Made by a program: the position numbers and the translations under genes
The notes under the pieces: model-generated
What the model was told of the DNA's origin: nothing
The model's input: only the letters and a program-made list of their open reading frames with translations
The model's database searches: none
Origin: Chinchilla lanigera
Lineage: Eukaryota > Chordata > Mammalia > Rodentia > Chinchillidae
Direction of reading: 5' to 3'
Assembly (NCBI RefSeq): GCF_000276665.1
Contig: NW_004955501.1
Span: 6,138,687-6,202,686 of the forward strand
Length of the DNA stretch: 64,000 nt
Part shown: positions 12,062 to 23,822 of the stretch, one piece after another
How positions within the stretch are numbered: position 1 is the stretch's first letter
Layout: every line of letters starts with the position of its first letter

Positions 12062-13664
12062 GTTTATACCTTGTTTTCTTGATCTACAGAAATGTTTTGC
12101 ATCTGCTTGACTTCGCAGATGACTTCTTCTTTCATGAAGACACAGTGTGAGAAGCTTCCTCCTTCCTGTGTCTCAGTTCCTTATTTTGCAAAATTTGTTG
12201 AATGATTCATTTTTATCTCCTAGAAGGAGCACATGTTACATAGTATATTAGCTATTATTATTAAGATGAGTAAATGAGGATTCCTGTCCTTCCCTGTATT
12301 GTTTTTTCACTCTTTTATCTGCACTTTCCCCCACTTTGACCACACAGAGCTCTCAGTAGTATTTAGAGTCTCTTTTGTGATAGTAATCCTTGCATATTTT
12401 GTCCGTTGATTGTATCTAAAATTGAAATAGCAATACATCATATTCCATTTTTATAACTGTGTTCACACTGTTTATTAGCCTACAATTGTAATGTTTTTAT
12501 TTTTTCTGTATTCCTTCCTCAAGTCACTAAGGGTGCCCGTTGTCTGCATACATATTTCACCCATGCTAACAGATGCTGTGTAATTACTGAATCCGTGTGC
12601 CCAGAACCACATGACTTATTGCTTCTGGACCAGCTGCTCTTTGGCCTGGGGTTCAAGCTGGCATCCTGAGTTCTTTTTACCTTGTTTCTGTATTGCTGTA
12701 AGTGTTTCTGGATCTCAAGTCTTTACCTTTCTCAGATTTTATTGCTTTTGCTGGAGAGAGTCTTTAAGTAACTTCTCTAAGGGTTGCATATGAAATAAAC
12801 TTTTCCAATTTTCACACATCTGAATGTGGCTTTATTTCATCATTTCTCTTTATTGAAATTTTTATTGGTTATAACCAAGTATTAGTCTGCAATGATAAGC
12901 TTATAATTATTTTTTTCTTAGAAAGTTGAAAACATAGAATCTAGGGATTCTATTAATAAATTACATGTTTTTTCTTTCATGGGGCATATTTTTCCCCTTC
13001 TAGAATCTTGTAGGATATTTTTCATTCCTGAGGTGTTCTGAAAAATTCTTGAGAATTTCCAGTTTGATTTTTTTTCCTTTAATTTATCAGTGGTTATGGG
13101 TAAAAATCACCATAAAAAGTGCTGAACTGAATTGTGCCATCAGGAAAAAGATATCCTGGAACATTTAAAGTCTGTGTGTGGTATAGCAGTCAACATTAGA
13201 TTATACCATGTGCATCACTTCTCTAATTGTTTCATGTGTTCATGTGTTTAATGTTCTGATTTTCATCTAGAACAAGAATTCTTTTAGGCCAGGAAAGCTT
13301 CTGGCTTTCTGGTGCAGGATATAAAGCCTTTTTCCAGAATACTGTTTTCAAGATTTTAAAATAAAATGTTGGATTATAAATGCAAACAGGTGAACTAAAA
13401 TATCATTACCAAATTTTTAAAAAATAGAATTGTAATGTAAATATTTTGCTTCATTATGAACACCTTAAATAAAAGATCAAGTGAAATTTTATAGCTACTA
13501 TAATTTCACCGTACATTATTGATGAGTATAAATGATGGCTTTGAGATATTTATAACAACTGGATATGCTGTGAAAATATTTGATTTCTAGTAGGAAAAAA
13601 AATCACAAATGCTGCCCAAACTGCGGTTTGAAGATTAGGGGAAAATAAAATATAATTTCTCCCT
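12062..13664. other. No gene seen
   Basis: AT-rich intergenic sequence without a recognised gene or repeat. Confidence 0.4.
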
Positions 13665-14290
13665 TTAAAGTTTGTGGACCTCCTGGATTCCATCCATGGA
13701 CAGCCATCTACAAATCCTTTATGGTAGAAGCTCTTCTAGGTGTTCAGACTCCAGGTTGCAAACATGGAGGCAATAGAATTCCCCACGCTCAACGCTCTTC
13801 CCCAGTGTGACTTTGACACTCCCTCACTGGGAGCTGGTGTCTATTCTCTACTCCCTTGAACTGAGTGACTTCTCTGGCCAACAGAATGTATTAGATGGAT
13901 GTTCTGCCGGTTTTGAGCATAGCCTTAAGCTGACCTGTCAATTTCCGCTTCTTCCCTCAAAGCAGCACACACCAAGTAAACACAGTGGTGTCACGGGGAC
14001 CACCATGCTGGGCAGAGGACAGCACCAGTGGAAGATCCTGGAGTACATAATGCTATGTGAAGAGCAAAACAGCTCAAGGAGTGCTGAGGCACCAGACACT
14101 CGAGTAGAGAACTTATCTTAGAAGTAGATCCTTTCATCCCAGCTGCACTGGTGGATGCCCTCTAGAGCAGAGGTGAACTGACTCTCCATTCCCCTCCACA
14201 ATTCCAGAATCATGATATTGGGAGCAAATAAAATGCTTGTCTTACATCACCAAGTTCTGGGGTACTTAATTGGGCAGCAAAAGGCAGGAC
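13665..14290 (+). mobile_element. MLT1-like LTR
   Basis: The 3' portion, GAGCAAATAAAATGCTTGTC followed by TTACATCACCAAGTTCTGGGG and ATTGGGCAGC, matches the polyadenylation end typical of MLT1 LTRs in plus orientation. The upstream part (CTGAGTGACTTCTCTGGCC and so on) fits an LTR body. Ends are approximate. Confidence 0.6.
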
Positions 14291-14804
14291 AGAGTTCTAC
14301 CTGAGCATGTTCTGAAAGTCTTTGGCTCTCTCCTTCAGGCCAATTGCTAAGCTAACTGTTGCGAAAGAAGGGCTCCAGAGGTGTTGCCATTGAGGCTTGC
14401 ATAGCATTTTAGTGTCAGTAAAGACTGACAGGGAGTTACATCATGGGATCAAAGTACCCTCTGCAATAGGTGGTCTATGGCTACAGGCACCTCAGCCTGC
14501 TACGCAAGACCTCGGGTTAGTCCCAGGATACTCCCTCAATCCTTATTCCTGGATTGGTCCCAAAGGTCCTCAGAGGTCATACTCTCTCTTGGAAGGACTC
14601 TTAGAGGACTTGGAATGCAGACACGTGAGTTAAAATGCTGTAACTGTACTGAAAGCAGTCTTTGTTCTTATGAGTCCTTGGATTGTGTCTGGAGACAGAC
14701 CCCATGGAGATATTACTGTGTCGTGCTGGTGAGCAAAGGCTCTGATGTTACTGTGCTGTGATTAAAATCTGCTCAATCAGGCCCTGCTACATGACTAGGA
14801 TGTG

Positions 14805-14900
14805 TGATTTGATTTTGCTATGCCTCAGTTTTGACATCTATAAAATGGGATATAGTGAGGTTTGAGTGAAGTTGATACTTCTGGAAGATTGTCTGGCACT
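14805..14900 (+). mobile_element. MIR SINE fragment
   Basis: GCCTCAGTTTTGACATCTATAAAATGGGATATAGTGAGG matches the conserved 3' half of MIR (CTCAGTTT..CATCTGTAAAATGGG). Confidence 0.5.
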
Positions 14901-15395
14901 GTGACTGCAATTTAATTGAACTAGAATTGTGGAAAAATTAAGTTCATGAACTGAGGTACCACTGCCATTTTATTGCCATGTGCTCAGGTTTTGGAACATG
15001 GTTCTTATATTTTTCCGAGAATTTGAGGTTGAAGCCCCTTTTGAAGAACTTATAATGAACTTTCACTACTGTTCAGTTATTATTACAAATTTGGGAGTGC
15101 TTTTATTGCACAAAAGTGAGAATTCTGGTAACTTTTAGAGGGTTCAGCACAAAATTTTAGGCAGGTGGGGCTAAGCAAAGCCAGAAATCTTTAACAAACA
15201 TCTGATTAATTTACTAACATATTAGATTGTTAACCTGGGTAGGTTAACCACAAAATGTCATTCATTAAAATTAAGAGAGTATTATATTTTGCGTTCACAT
15301 TCTTTTGCCCCTAAATAAGAGAAGTCAAGATTGCAGTTATGTCTATATAAATGCTGCAGTTCACATTTATTTATTTATCTACTTAAAGGGCCTGC

Positions 15396-15503
15396 AAAAA
15401 TGAATTTTTGCTTCATGACTTTTCATGTCATCCATGTGCATGGGCCATGGTAATCTTCTCTGCATTGCTCCCATCTTAGTATAGGAGCGGCCGAAGTGAG
15501 CAC
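15396..15503 (-). pseudogene. U6 snRNA pseudogene
   Basis: The minus strand begins GTGCTCACTTCGGC, as U6 does, then continues with TATACTAAGATGGGAGCAATGCAGAGAAGATTACCATGGCCC and ends near a T run at 15396-15400. U6 is the spliceosomal RNA that forms the catalytic core with U2. Many substitutions fall in normally invariant parts: the ACAGAGA box reads GCAGAGA, and GATTAGCATGG reads GATTACCATGG. No proximal sequence element or TATA box was recognised upstream. It is a dead retropseudogene. Confidence 0.9.
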
Positions 15504-15834
15504 AGGGCAGCTGAAATTTAATCCAGAGGACTAGATGTTTTGTGCAGAGCTGCTTCCCAAGCCTTTCAGTTATCTGTGACTTTGAAATGGCCAAATAGGA
15601 ATCTCACTGTCATGAACAAAGTATTAAAATAATCACTTTCAGTAAGAGGTGTCAGGCTTGAGATTATTAAAATAAAACTATATCCTGTCTGGGTGGGACC
15701 TACGGCTTTAGCAGCCATTTTCTTTCATGGCATTAGCATTGCATAAGTGAGAGACATTTTGCATAAGAAATAAAATAAAGATAAGATGTGATTTCCTAAC
15801 TGAGACTCTTTCACAGAACTTTTCCCCAAGGGAA

Positions 15835-16036
15835 GGCAAAGTAGTTTAGTGGTTTAAAACATAGGTGTTGGAAGAAGAAAGTTTGAGTTTAGATATCATG
15901 CCTATTATCTTCCCACTAGCAACTGGAGGCGAATTACTTAGCCTCAGTCTTCACATCTGTAAAATGGAAATGATGTTAATATTAGTACGTGTTTCACAGG
16001 ACTATCACATACAAAATGCTATATAATATTTGTTAA
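15835..16036 (+). mobile_element. MIR SINE, nearly full length
   Basis: It has the MIR order: TAGTGGTTTAAAACATAGG, GTTTGAGTTTAG, CCACTAGCAACTGG, TTACTTAGCCTCAGT, CATCTGTAAAATGGAAATGATG, and a GTTTCACAGGACTATCA tail. Confidence 0.8.
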
Positions 16037-16710
16037 ATGAACAAAATATACCAGGTTTATCTGGGAATGACAGAAGTTTTTCATTGATTGCCTTAATGAA
16101 TTGAGATTGTTCCAAGTTCATAAATTCCTATCCATGTGGGTACTTGTTCACATTCTAATGGATAGAAATTTAGAATTTATCTATATTTTGGCAAAATTCA
16201 CAAATTATGCAAGTAATAATTCCCTAATACTGTTTGTCTTTGCCTTAGAACACCATTGCATGAAAAGCATTATGAACTCATTTCTCAGTTCCTTCTGTCT
16301 GTCAGTCTTTCAGAGGACTGATGGAGAAGACTTTGTGTAGGGTGAATGCCCTGAACTGGACGGGCCATCAGGAGGCCAGGAGGTGAATCTACGTAGGTGA
16401 AGAAAGGTGCTGAACAAAGTGACTGGGAGAAAGGGGCCGTCCTTTCTACTCTGAAAACTGCTTTCTACTCTGCCCTCAGGGGGTGGCTGGACCCAGCTGG
16501 AAATCTTCAGGGACCGCAGGGCACTTGCTCACCGGCAGCCTGTTTAATGTCAGAGACATTACTGTGTCAGTATCTTTGAGATCAAAGCAACCTGGGCCCA
16601 GGAGTGGCAACTGACTTCTACAGTTAAACAAGCTGAGAGACAGCAAGAGACTGTCAGAAAGATAGCTGCCACCTTCACTAAAAATTATTATTATTATTTT
16701 GTCTTGTTTT
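16037..16710. other. No gene seen
   Basis: Unassigned sequence between a MIR and a B1. Short open frames have no recognisable family. Confidence 0.4.
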
Positions 16711-16847
16711 TAAACAGAGTCTTGCTATGCAGTTTAGGCTGACCTAGAACTCACTATGTAGCCCACGCTGGCCTTGAACTTGAAGTGATCCTCCTGCCTC
16801 AGCCTTCTGAGTGCTGGGTTTGCAGGTGTGTGCCACCACGTCCGGCT
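16711..16847 (-). mobile_element. B1-type SINE
   Basis: Antisense B1: AAACAGAGTCTTGCTATGC, the duplicated block, CTCCTGCCTCAGCC and GTGTGTGCCACCACGTCCGGC. A TTA-rich tract on its left represents the tail. Confidence 0.88.
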
Positions 16848-17384
16848 GCATTCAACATTATTGCATTTGAAATTATTCTTGTTAGCAAGAAAACAAATCT
16901 TTATACAACCAATACTTTGCTTTTTAAAAAATTCTGTCTGTAATATCTGCTCTGACATCAAGTTGTTAATGATTGAAACTGGCTCTAGTGCAGACTCTGT
17001 CTCCATACTTTAATAAATTTTATTCTTTTAAGAATTCTTTTTCAGGGGACCTTGTGCTGAAATCCATTTGTGCTTTTTTTTTTTTTTTTTAATGAGAACA
17101 TTGGGAATGTTATATTTTTTCAGAAACAAACCCTCCAAGTCACAGTTGTAATAAGATCTCTAGAGTTCTCCTGTGGCTCCACCAAATTCACTTCCATCAT
17201 TTTAATAACAGTTGTCATTTCGAGGTGTGGTATAAGGAGAATGGAAAGAAAACATACTTTTTCAAGAGTATACCGGGAGCTAACAAGAAATGATATCTAA
17301 TGTTTCTTTTAACAATACAACTCCAAATAATAATGCTTCTGGCTAAGAAGGGTAAATTCCTGCCTTTCTTCACTTAGCATTTTA

Positions 17385-17565
17385 TTTAACACATACTTGT
17401 AAAATGTTTACTATGGGCCAGATGCTATTTCTGACACTTTACATATAATGACCCATTTACTTCTCATAAGAATACTCTGAGGTAGGCATTATTTTGTCAT
17501 ACATATTTTACAGATAAAGACACTGGGAACAAAGAAGTTAAGTAACTGGTTGTAGCTAGAGAGGG
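17385..17565 (-). mobile_element. MIR SINE
   Basis: Antisense MIR: CTATGGGCCAGATGCTATTTC, ACTTTACATATAATGACCC, CTCTGAGGTAGGCATTATT, TTTACAGATAAAGACACTGG and AAGTTAAGTAACTGG. Confidence 0.8.
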
Positions 17566-17639
17566 GCTCAGTGGTTTGAAGATTTCATGCAATTGGACTT
17601 CAGTACCTTTTTTTCTTCTATTTTTCATGTCTGAGTGCC

Positions 17640-17790
17640 TTAGTTGCCTTTCTGTTGCTATTAAAAAAGTGCCTGAGGTAGAGTAATTTATAAAGAAGAC
17701 AGTTAAAAGTGTACAGTTCTGCAAGTCCAAGACCATTGTGTCAGCATCTGCTCAGCTTCTGCTAAGGGCCTCCTGGTGGAGGGGCAGCAG

Positions 17791-17836
<46 letters not shown>

Positions 17837-18106
17837 GAGAGAAAGAGGAATGGAGGGAAAGAAGGAGGAAGAGAGAGGTTGGGGAGGAGAAGGAGAAAGA
17901 GAAGGAGGAGGAAAGAAGGGAAGAAAGACAAAAGGTGCTAGGCTTATTTTATAACAACTCACTGTTGTGGTAGCCAATCCAGTTCCCCAAGTGTGAGGAT
18001 TTACTCTCAAGAAAAAACATGGATTCCTTGTGACCCGAGGAACTAAGTCTCAATGTGATTACTGGTGGGGACAATCATATTCAAATCATAGCAATGAAAA
18101 TGGCTA
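17640..18106 (-). mobile_element. MST/MLT-like MaLR LTR, broken by microsatellite and gap
   Basis: Antisense MaLR landmarks are GTTGCTATTAAAAAAGTGCC, GTAATTTATAAAGAAGACAG, then, after a microsatellite, GATTACTGGTGGGGACAATC and CAAATCATAGC. The body holds (TG)n and purine repeats, and the distal end runs into the N gap. Confidence 0.65.
17795..17937. repeat. (TG)n plus purine-rich microsatellite
   Basis: A pure (GT)19 run at 17795-17832 is followed by a GGAA/GAGG purine tract to about 17937. It produces the spurious Cys-Val and Glu/Lys/Arg-rich open frames seen here. Confidence 0.95.
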
Positions 18107-18239
18107 NNNNNNNNNNNNNNNNNNNNNNNNNNNNNNNNNNNNNNNNNNNNNNNNNNNNNNNNNNNNNNNNNNNNNNNNNNNNNNNNNNNNNNNNNNNNNN
18201 NNNNNNNNNNNNNNNNNNNNNNNNNNNNNNNNNNNNNNN
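18107..18239. other. Assembly gap (133 N)
   Basis: Undetermined bases. The 133-bp size suggests an estimated gap rather than a conventional placeholder. Confidence 0.99.
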
Positions 18240-18431
18240 GACTCAAGCATAGAGCTAATGGTGTTGAATAAAGTCCCCCATTAGTGACTTACTAGGAACA
18301 GTTACTTCTAACACAGAAGTACTGGGCAAAAATTTGCCTTCAAATTTTAAAATTTAATTATAGATGGATTTTATATATATATTACTGCCAAAGGGTGGCA
18401 GGGCAAAAATACCTTTTAAAAACTAAAAGAT

Positions 18432-18570
18432 AGCTGGGCTTGATGGCACATGCCTGTAATCGCAGCACTTGAGAGGTTCAGGCGGGAGGATTGCCACCAG
18501 TTTGAGGCCAGCCTGGGCTGCATAGTGAGTTTAAGACCTAGACTACACAGTGAGATCCTGTATCAAAAGG
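18432..18570 (+). mobile_element. B1-type SINE
   Basis: Sense B1: AGCTGGGCTTGATGGCACATG, CAGCACTTGAGAGG, GAGGCCAGCCTGGGCTGCATA, a second copy of the duplicated block and GATCCTGTATCAAAA. Confidence 0.88.
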
Positions 18571-18985
18571 ATCTCAGAAAGATAGATATTCTAGTTTTAT
18601 CCCTCTTCATTTTATTTACTTCAAGTATAACTTGCTCTGCACAGCTTCTGTAAGAGAAATGTAAACAGGAATAAGTGGCAGCACTGATTGGTCTGGAAGC
18701 TGTGATGACAGCGTTAGGTGTTACAGCCTGGCTTTACATTTTCTGTGATGTGCTAAAGTTACTCTTTGCCATACGTTTTCCAGGGAAGTTGTTGTTTAAG
18801 ATATTACATTGTAAGCTTATTTTTCCTATATTTGGCTCAGAAAATATATGTATGGTAAGCATATTTCCATGCATTGAATAATAAAATTAGTTGTTTTGTG
18901 AACCTATACTTGTGGATGGTTGATCTCTTCCTTCTTTTTCCTCCGCCACCTACCTTCTTCTGCTTTTCCTCCTTTTCCTTTTTAT

Positions 18986-19169
18986 AATACTGGGATTGAA
19001 TCTAGGGCTTTGTGGTGCTGAGCTACATCTCCAGCCCATTTTCAGATTTTTTTTTGAGGCACATTCTTGCTAAGTTTCTAAGTTGCCAAGGCTGGGCTTA
19101 AACTTGTGATCCTCTTACCTCAGCTTTCCAGAGTGCTGATGTTCCAGGTGTATGCCATCGTGCCTGGCT
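18986..19169 (-). mobile_element. ID-B1 composite SINE
   Basis: The left part, ATACTGGGATTGAATCTAGGG...CATCTCCAGCCC, is an antisense ID-like unit. It joins directly to an antisense B1-like unit (TTTTTGAGGC...GCCATCGTGCCTGGC). Dimeric B1-ID SINEs are known in several rodent lineages. Confidence 0.75.
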
Positions 19170-19189
19170 GATATTCTTGAAAAGTCATC

Positions 19190-19600
19190 ACTCATTGTTC
19201 TCAAACCCTTTTACCAGGCTTTGATTATTTTCTTCAGGTAAGACTTACGAAAACTACATTTTGAGGTTCGAGCTCATTTCTAACTTTGGATACTAAACAA
19301 ACAAAACTCTTAATGTCCATATAATTAAGGTCATTTTGTACTTCTGAGTTATGTCACAGAATCTTGATGAAGAAGACAAGCCCACAGTTTCCACTCACCC
19401 CAGGGGTTATTCATAGTTCACAGCAGGATTTCTTAAAGACCAGAGGCACCTGTGGCAAAGTCACATGCCAGACTGTTAGTAAGACAGACCTCTGTACCCA
19501 CCGTAGGCTCGCTGATTGAAGAGCTCTGGAATCTGGGTCTGGGAATCTGAATACTAAGAGGCATACCAGGAGACTTGTGCGTACTCAAATCTGAGATGTG
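19190..19600. mobile_element. Possible MER5-type DNA transposon fossil
   Basis: The text has the order seen in MER5-like hAT elements (TTGTTCTCAAACC..., CTGGAATCTGGGTCTGGGAATCTGAATACTAAGAGGC). It is weak and badly decayed. Confidence 0.35.
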
Positions 19601-19690
19601 CTGGCTTAGTTATATAACTTCTAGTCTTTCTAACCAAAATACTTGAGGTAGGGTTTCACTCCAGCTTTTTTTTCTTTTTTGTTTTTCTTT

Positions 19691-19890
19691 TGTGGTACTG
19701 GAGACTGAACTCAGGGCCTTAAACATGCTAGGTAAATGTTCTACCACTGAGCTATATCTTCAACCCTTTTTACAAATTTTATTTTGAGGCAGGATCTCAT
19801 GAAGTTGCCCAGGTTGTTCTTGAACTTGCGATTCTCCTGCCTCAGTGTCCCAAGTAGCTGGGATTATAGGTGTGCAGCAGCATTCCTGGC
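19691..19890 (-). mobile_element. ID-B1 composite SINE
   Basis: Antisense ID-like unit (TGTGGTACTGGAGACTGAAC...ACTGAGCTATATCTTCAACC) fused to an antisense B1-like unit ending in GTGTGCAGCAGCATTCCTGGC. Confidence 0.78.
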
Positions 19891-20107
19891 TGAGAACCCG
19901 CCGGCCTTAAACTGACCAGGGCTGGTATGGTTCACACCAACAAGAATATTAGTTAGGTCAATCAACAGGTGACCACAGAGCAGACAGCTGACTCTTCAGA
20001 TGTGTGTTCTTGAACAAAAGCCAGAAATTAGTTTTAGGAATATTGTGCAAATTGAACTGAAGAAACAGTGGTTGGGGGAGGAACCATGTGATTTATAACC
20101 AGAAATG

Positions 20108-20190
20108 TGGGGCTAAGGTGGGGCTCATTAGTGGAGTGCTGCCCTGTACGGGCAAGGCAATAGTTTGATCTTCTATACCACAAAAGAAAG
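20108..20190 (+). mobile_element. Decayed ID-type SINE
   Basis: GGGGCTAAGGTGGGGCTCATTAGTGGAGTGCTGCC...GATCTTCTATACCACAAAAG resembles a diverged sense ID element with a short A-rich tail. Confidence 0.55.
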
Positions 20191-20564
20191 AAAAATTAAT
20201 TTGCTCCCCTAAAACCAGAAATACGGTGCTGAGGGACAAAGCTTGGCAATAATTTCAGAGAAGAAGGACCACATCCTTGAGGCACTCTGAGAGAAAAATG
20301 TCTCAACTCCACTTATGGAAATCATGTTGCTGTGACACCCGGAAAGGCAGAGACTCCAAGTGGTCTGCTGCTGGACTCCCTATGCCAAGAACAACATTTT
20401 TCTTAAGATTCTCTTTGAAAAATATGATTAAAATCATGGATCCTGCCAAAGGCAGATGGTAAACAATGTTTGTGAGATTAAATTAAATTGTTTACACACC
20501 TTTATGTCTGTTTTCCCCCAGTCACTGAATAATTTTGCTATTTTTCTTAACTTTGGCAGATAAC

Positions 20565-20726
20565 GCCAGGAGTGGTGGCATATGCCTGCAATCCCAGCAT
20601 TTGAGAGGCTGAGGCAGGAGGATCGTTGCAAGTTTGAAGCCAGCCTGGTCTACAAAGTGAGTTCAAGGCCGGCCTGAGCTGCATAGCAAGACCTTGTCTC
20701 AAAAAGGACAAAAAAACAAAAAAACA
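20565..20726 (+). mobile_element. B1-type SINE with target-site duplication
   Basis: Sense B1 from GCCAGGAGTGGTGGCA through the duplicated block to an A-rich tail. It is flanked by a 15-bp duplication with one mismatch, AACTTTGGCAGATAA at 20549-20563 and AACTTTCGCAGATAA at 20727-20741. Confidence 0.92.
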
Positions 20727-20741
20727 AACTTTCGCAGATAA

Positions 20742-22449
20742 AATTATACACCCTTTGCAAGGAAAAAAATTCAGAATTTCCTGTTTAGATGAGAAAAAGA
20801 TCTTTTGTTTGTAATTTCCCTTCTTTCCAATGCTTTACTGAAAAAAATAGAAAAAATGTTCAAACTGAGAATGAAATCATAACAACACCGGGAAGAATAT
20901 GAGCATGTCAAATATTTTGAGAAATTATTAGAAATATAGGCAGATAAGATTGAACCCACAAAGAAGTCAAGATAGGGGTGCTAAAGAGATGACTGTGGTT
21001 TTCTTAAGATACGGGAGAAACTTGGAGCTCTGCCTGTCACACACAGCTCTGGAGAGCTGTGGACTGTCTATCAGGGTGACTAATTAAAGAATGCTTTCCC
21101 TACCAGCTGGTTAGACCCCTGCCAGCTGGGCATGCACGGACTGGCTGTCTCCCAGACAGAATCTGGAGCAGTGCACTCTGGAGAGGAGTGCTCTTTGGGG
21201 AGGACTCCTACTGTGGTTCCTGTGCCCCAGGCAGAGTAGAGCAGGCACTGAGGGACTAACATCACAGACATGGAGGGAAAATTTTAAAAAGCTGAGGTCT
21301 TTCCACCCAAGAGTTATTGCATAAAAGTACTCAAAGCAGCCAAGAGCAAATTCCTTCTATTTTCTGGTGTGTCCCAGATGACACACAAATTCTTCCTTGC
21401 ATATTACCGGACCTCTGCTGCCGTGATGCTCACTGTCACGTAGAATGGCATAGCAGCCCTTCCTAGTCACACAAGAGCAGCTGCTTCTGATAACAGCTTT
21501 GTATCTCTTCAGATGAATCCTTCTGCAGATAACATCTATTGACCCAGTAAAAAACATAAAATGCAAGTAGTGGAAAGTGCTTGGGAACAATATAAAGCAG
21601 ATACTGGTGGGAGTTAATGTGGAAAAGAACACTGAAATTTACTTTTTATAGCTTTTGGCATGATGGCCGGTGTGCAGAACTACCATGTTCCCCTCCCACA
21701 GACTTAAGTGTGATTGTGCTTATTTGTGAGCAGGGCAGGCTGTATAGAGGTGACTTCCCTGAACTGGCTTTCTGTTTAAACAGTGAGTCTGGCTGAGGCT
21801 GTTTTTGTATCTTCGTGAAAGTGGGCAGTTGATGGAGGACTAGCATTGTTTGTCACCTACAGCCATGGCTGAGCTCAGATAGATGGGCTGTGGCACCATG
21901 GGGCTAAGACATGAGATAGCATCTCCACCGAGGCCTGCATGACTCCAAAGGAAAACTCCTGCCCAGAACTGGCTACACAGCAGGTTGTTCATTAACCAAA
22001 ACCTAAATCTGGCTGTTCTATCCCTTTGACAAGAATGCTTTGTTCACTCTGTTACAGCCTTTCCTGCCTAGCCACCTGTCTAGCGCATCCAGCTTCCATT
22101 TTCCCTTATGCGAGTGTGATCAATGAGATTCTGGCTGCCTTGTGGCCTCTTGTTCCCTGTGAACAACTGGCCATCCTGAATCCCTGATGCATCTCTACTT
22201 TGTTTCTTGCTCTTTCTGCCTGGTATGCTCCATAACAGGGGGAGTCCACTGCAGGTGTCTCCAATAGGCCGGCTCATGTATTTCCCACGCAGAGGCAGAG
22301 GCTTCATGCAGATGGCTAAAACCCAGAGTAAAAAATACATAATCTTGCTGGTTTGAAGTACTAGGAGACAATTTAGAACATCCATAGCTTCTGAGAAGTG
22401 AGAAGAAAATCCCACGAAATTGATAGCCAAAGAGAGCAAACCTTAAACT
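20742..22449. other. No gene seen
   Basis: Unassigned sequence. The longest open frame (22080-22439, minus) has no recognisable family. I did not find a splice-bounded exon here. Confidence 0.4.
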
Positions 22450-23800
22450 CTGTATATAAACTGTGCCCCTACTCTATGGCTGACCTCCATATCTTGAACC
22501 AACCATACACAGGGAAAACTCCAAGCAGACTAATGAAATCTCAAAGACCTGAACAACTATTTGAGCTGTTGCTTATTGCAAGGAAACATTTTTCAGTTTT
22601 TCAGACAATTTAACTGTCTTTATTAAAAAAAGAAAAACTTTCTAGAAGAGTATTATATAATCTCTACAACACAACATTCACAATGTTTAAGACAGAATCT
22701 AAAATCACTATATATAAAAAGTATCAGGAAAACAACCCATACTAAGAAGAAAAACCAATCAACAAAGATTTGTTCCAGGCTAAAATGTTGCAATTAGCAC
22801 ATAAAAATTTAAAAGTAGATATTGAAGAACACATTTGTAGGAGAAATAGACAAACATGACTAACAATTAAACCAATACCAACCATCTCTCTTAACCCTTA
22901 AAGGTCTTCATTTGTGGGTTATAGTTCAAAAGAATTTGAGAAAAACTTGGAGTATGAAAGAGAAGGTCTAAGATTAAACAAACTCAAGCAAATTAGCCCA
23001 GGAAAAAATAATTTAGGGAGCATAGGAGAACTTGAAAAAACAATCTCAGCACCCTTAGAAATATTCAAGAGGAGATTGCATTAATAAAATAAGATGAAAC
23101 TATAAAAATGGAATAATCCGTGACTAGGAAGCTGGGTATGGTGGTACACCCCCGTAATCTCAGTGCTTGGCTGAGGCAGGAGGATCACTGAGTTCGAGGC
23201 CACCCTGGACTATATAGTGAGTTCAAGGTCAGTCTAAACTACATAACAAGATCTTGTCTGAAAAAAAAAAAAATCAAAGACTAGGGCAGAATTCTTTTTT
23301 TTATTGTAAAGATAACAAAAAAAGGCCAATAACAAAATACCAGCAACACAGATAAAAACAAAACAAAGCAAAAACAATAAAAATGATACAGTGTTTCAGA
23401 ACAAAAGAATTCTTAAAACTAGAATAATGGATTTTCTGAAGGGCAACTTGATGTTCTAGAAAATAAAATCCTAAAATGTAGAGAAATAAGATAAAAAAAA
23501 GATAGAAAATACATGAGAAACATTGAGGCATGCAGGATAGATCTAGGAAATTCAAGTTCCAGATCATGATTTCCCTGAGTGAAAGAAAGGCAACTGTCAT
23601 TAGGTTGAAAAGACTAAGGTAAGTTATACAAAATTAGAAAGCAAATGAAAAACTAAGTACACTTGCCTAATATATGCTGGTAAGAGTTCAGAACTCCAGC
23701 GATAAAGAGAATATTTTAAAAGATTCAGGAAAAAACAAAAATTACGTACATTGATATCACACTTCTGATCAGCAATTTCTATGCTAAAAGATAATAGAAT
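22450..23800 (+). mobile_element. Old L1 5'-region fragment, interrupted by a B1
   Basis: A-rich plus-strand text resembles the 5' region/ORF1 part of old L1 (L1M-like), for example AAACAATCTCAGCACCCTTAG and AATTAGCCCAGG. A B1 is inserted at 23131-23273. Boundaries are approximate. Confidence 0.5.
23131..23273 (+). mobile_element. B1-type SINE
   Basis: Sense B1: GCTGGGTATGGTGGTACACC, CTCAGTGCTTGGCTGAGGC, the duplicated block and ATCTTGTCTGAAAAAAAAAA. Confidence 0.88.
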
Positions 23801-23822
23801 GCTATTTTAAAGTTTTGAGGGA

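Noticed and set aside
17738..18010. Cys-Val and Glu/Lys/Arg-repeat open frames
   Set aside because: Produced by (TG)n and purine microsatellites.
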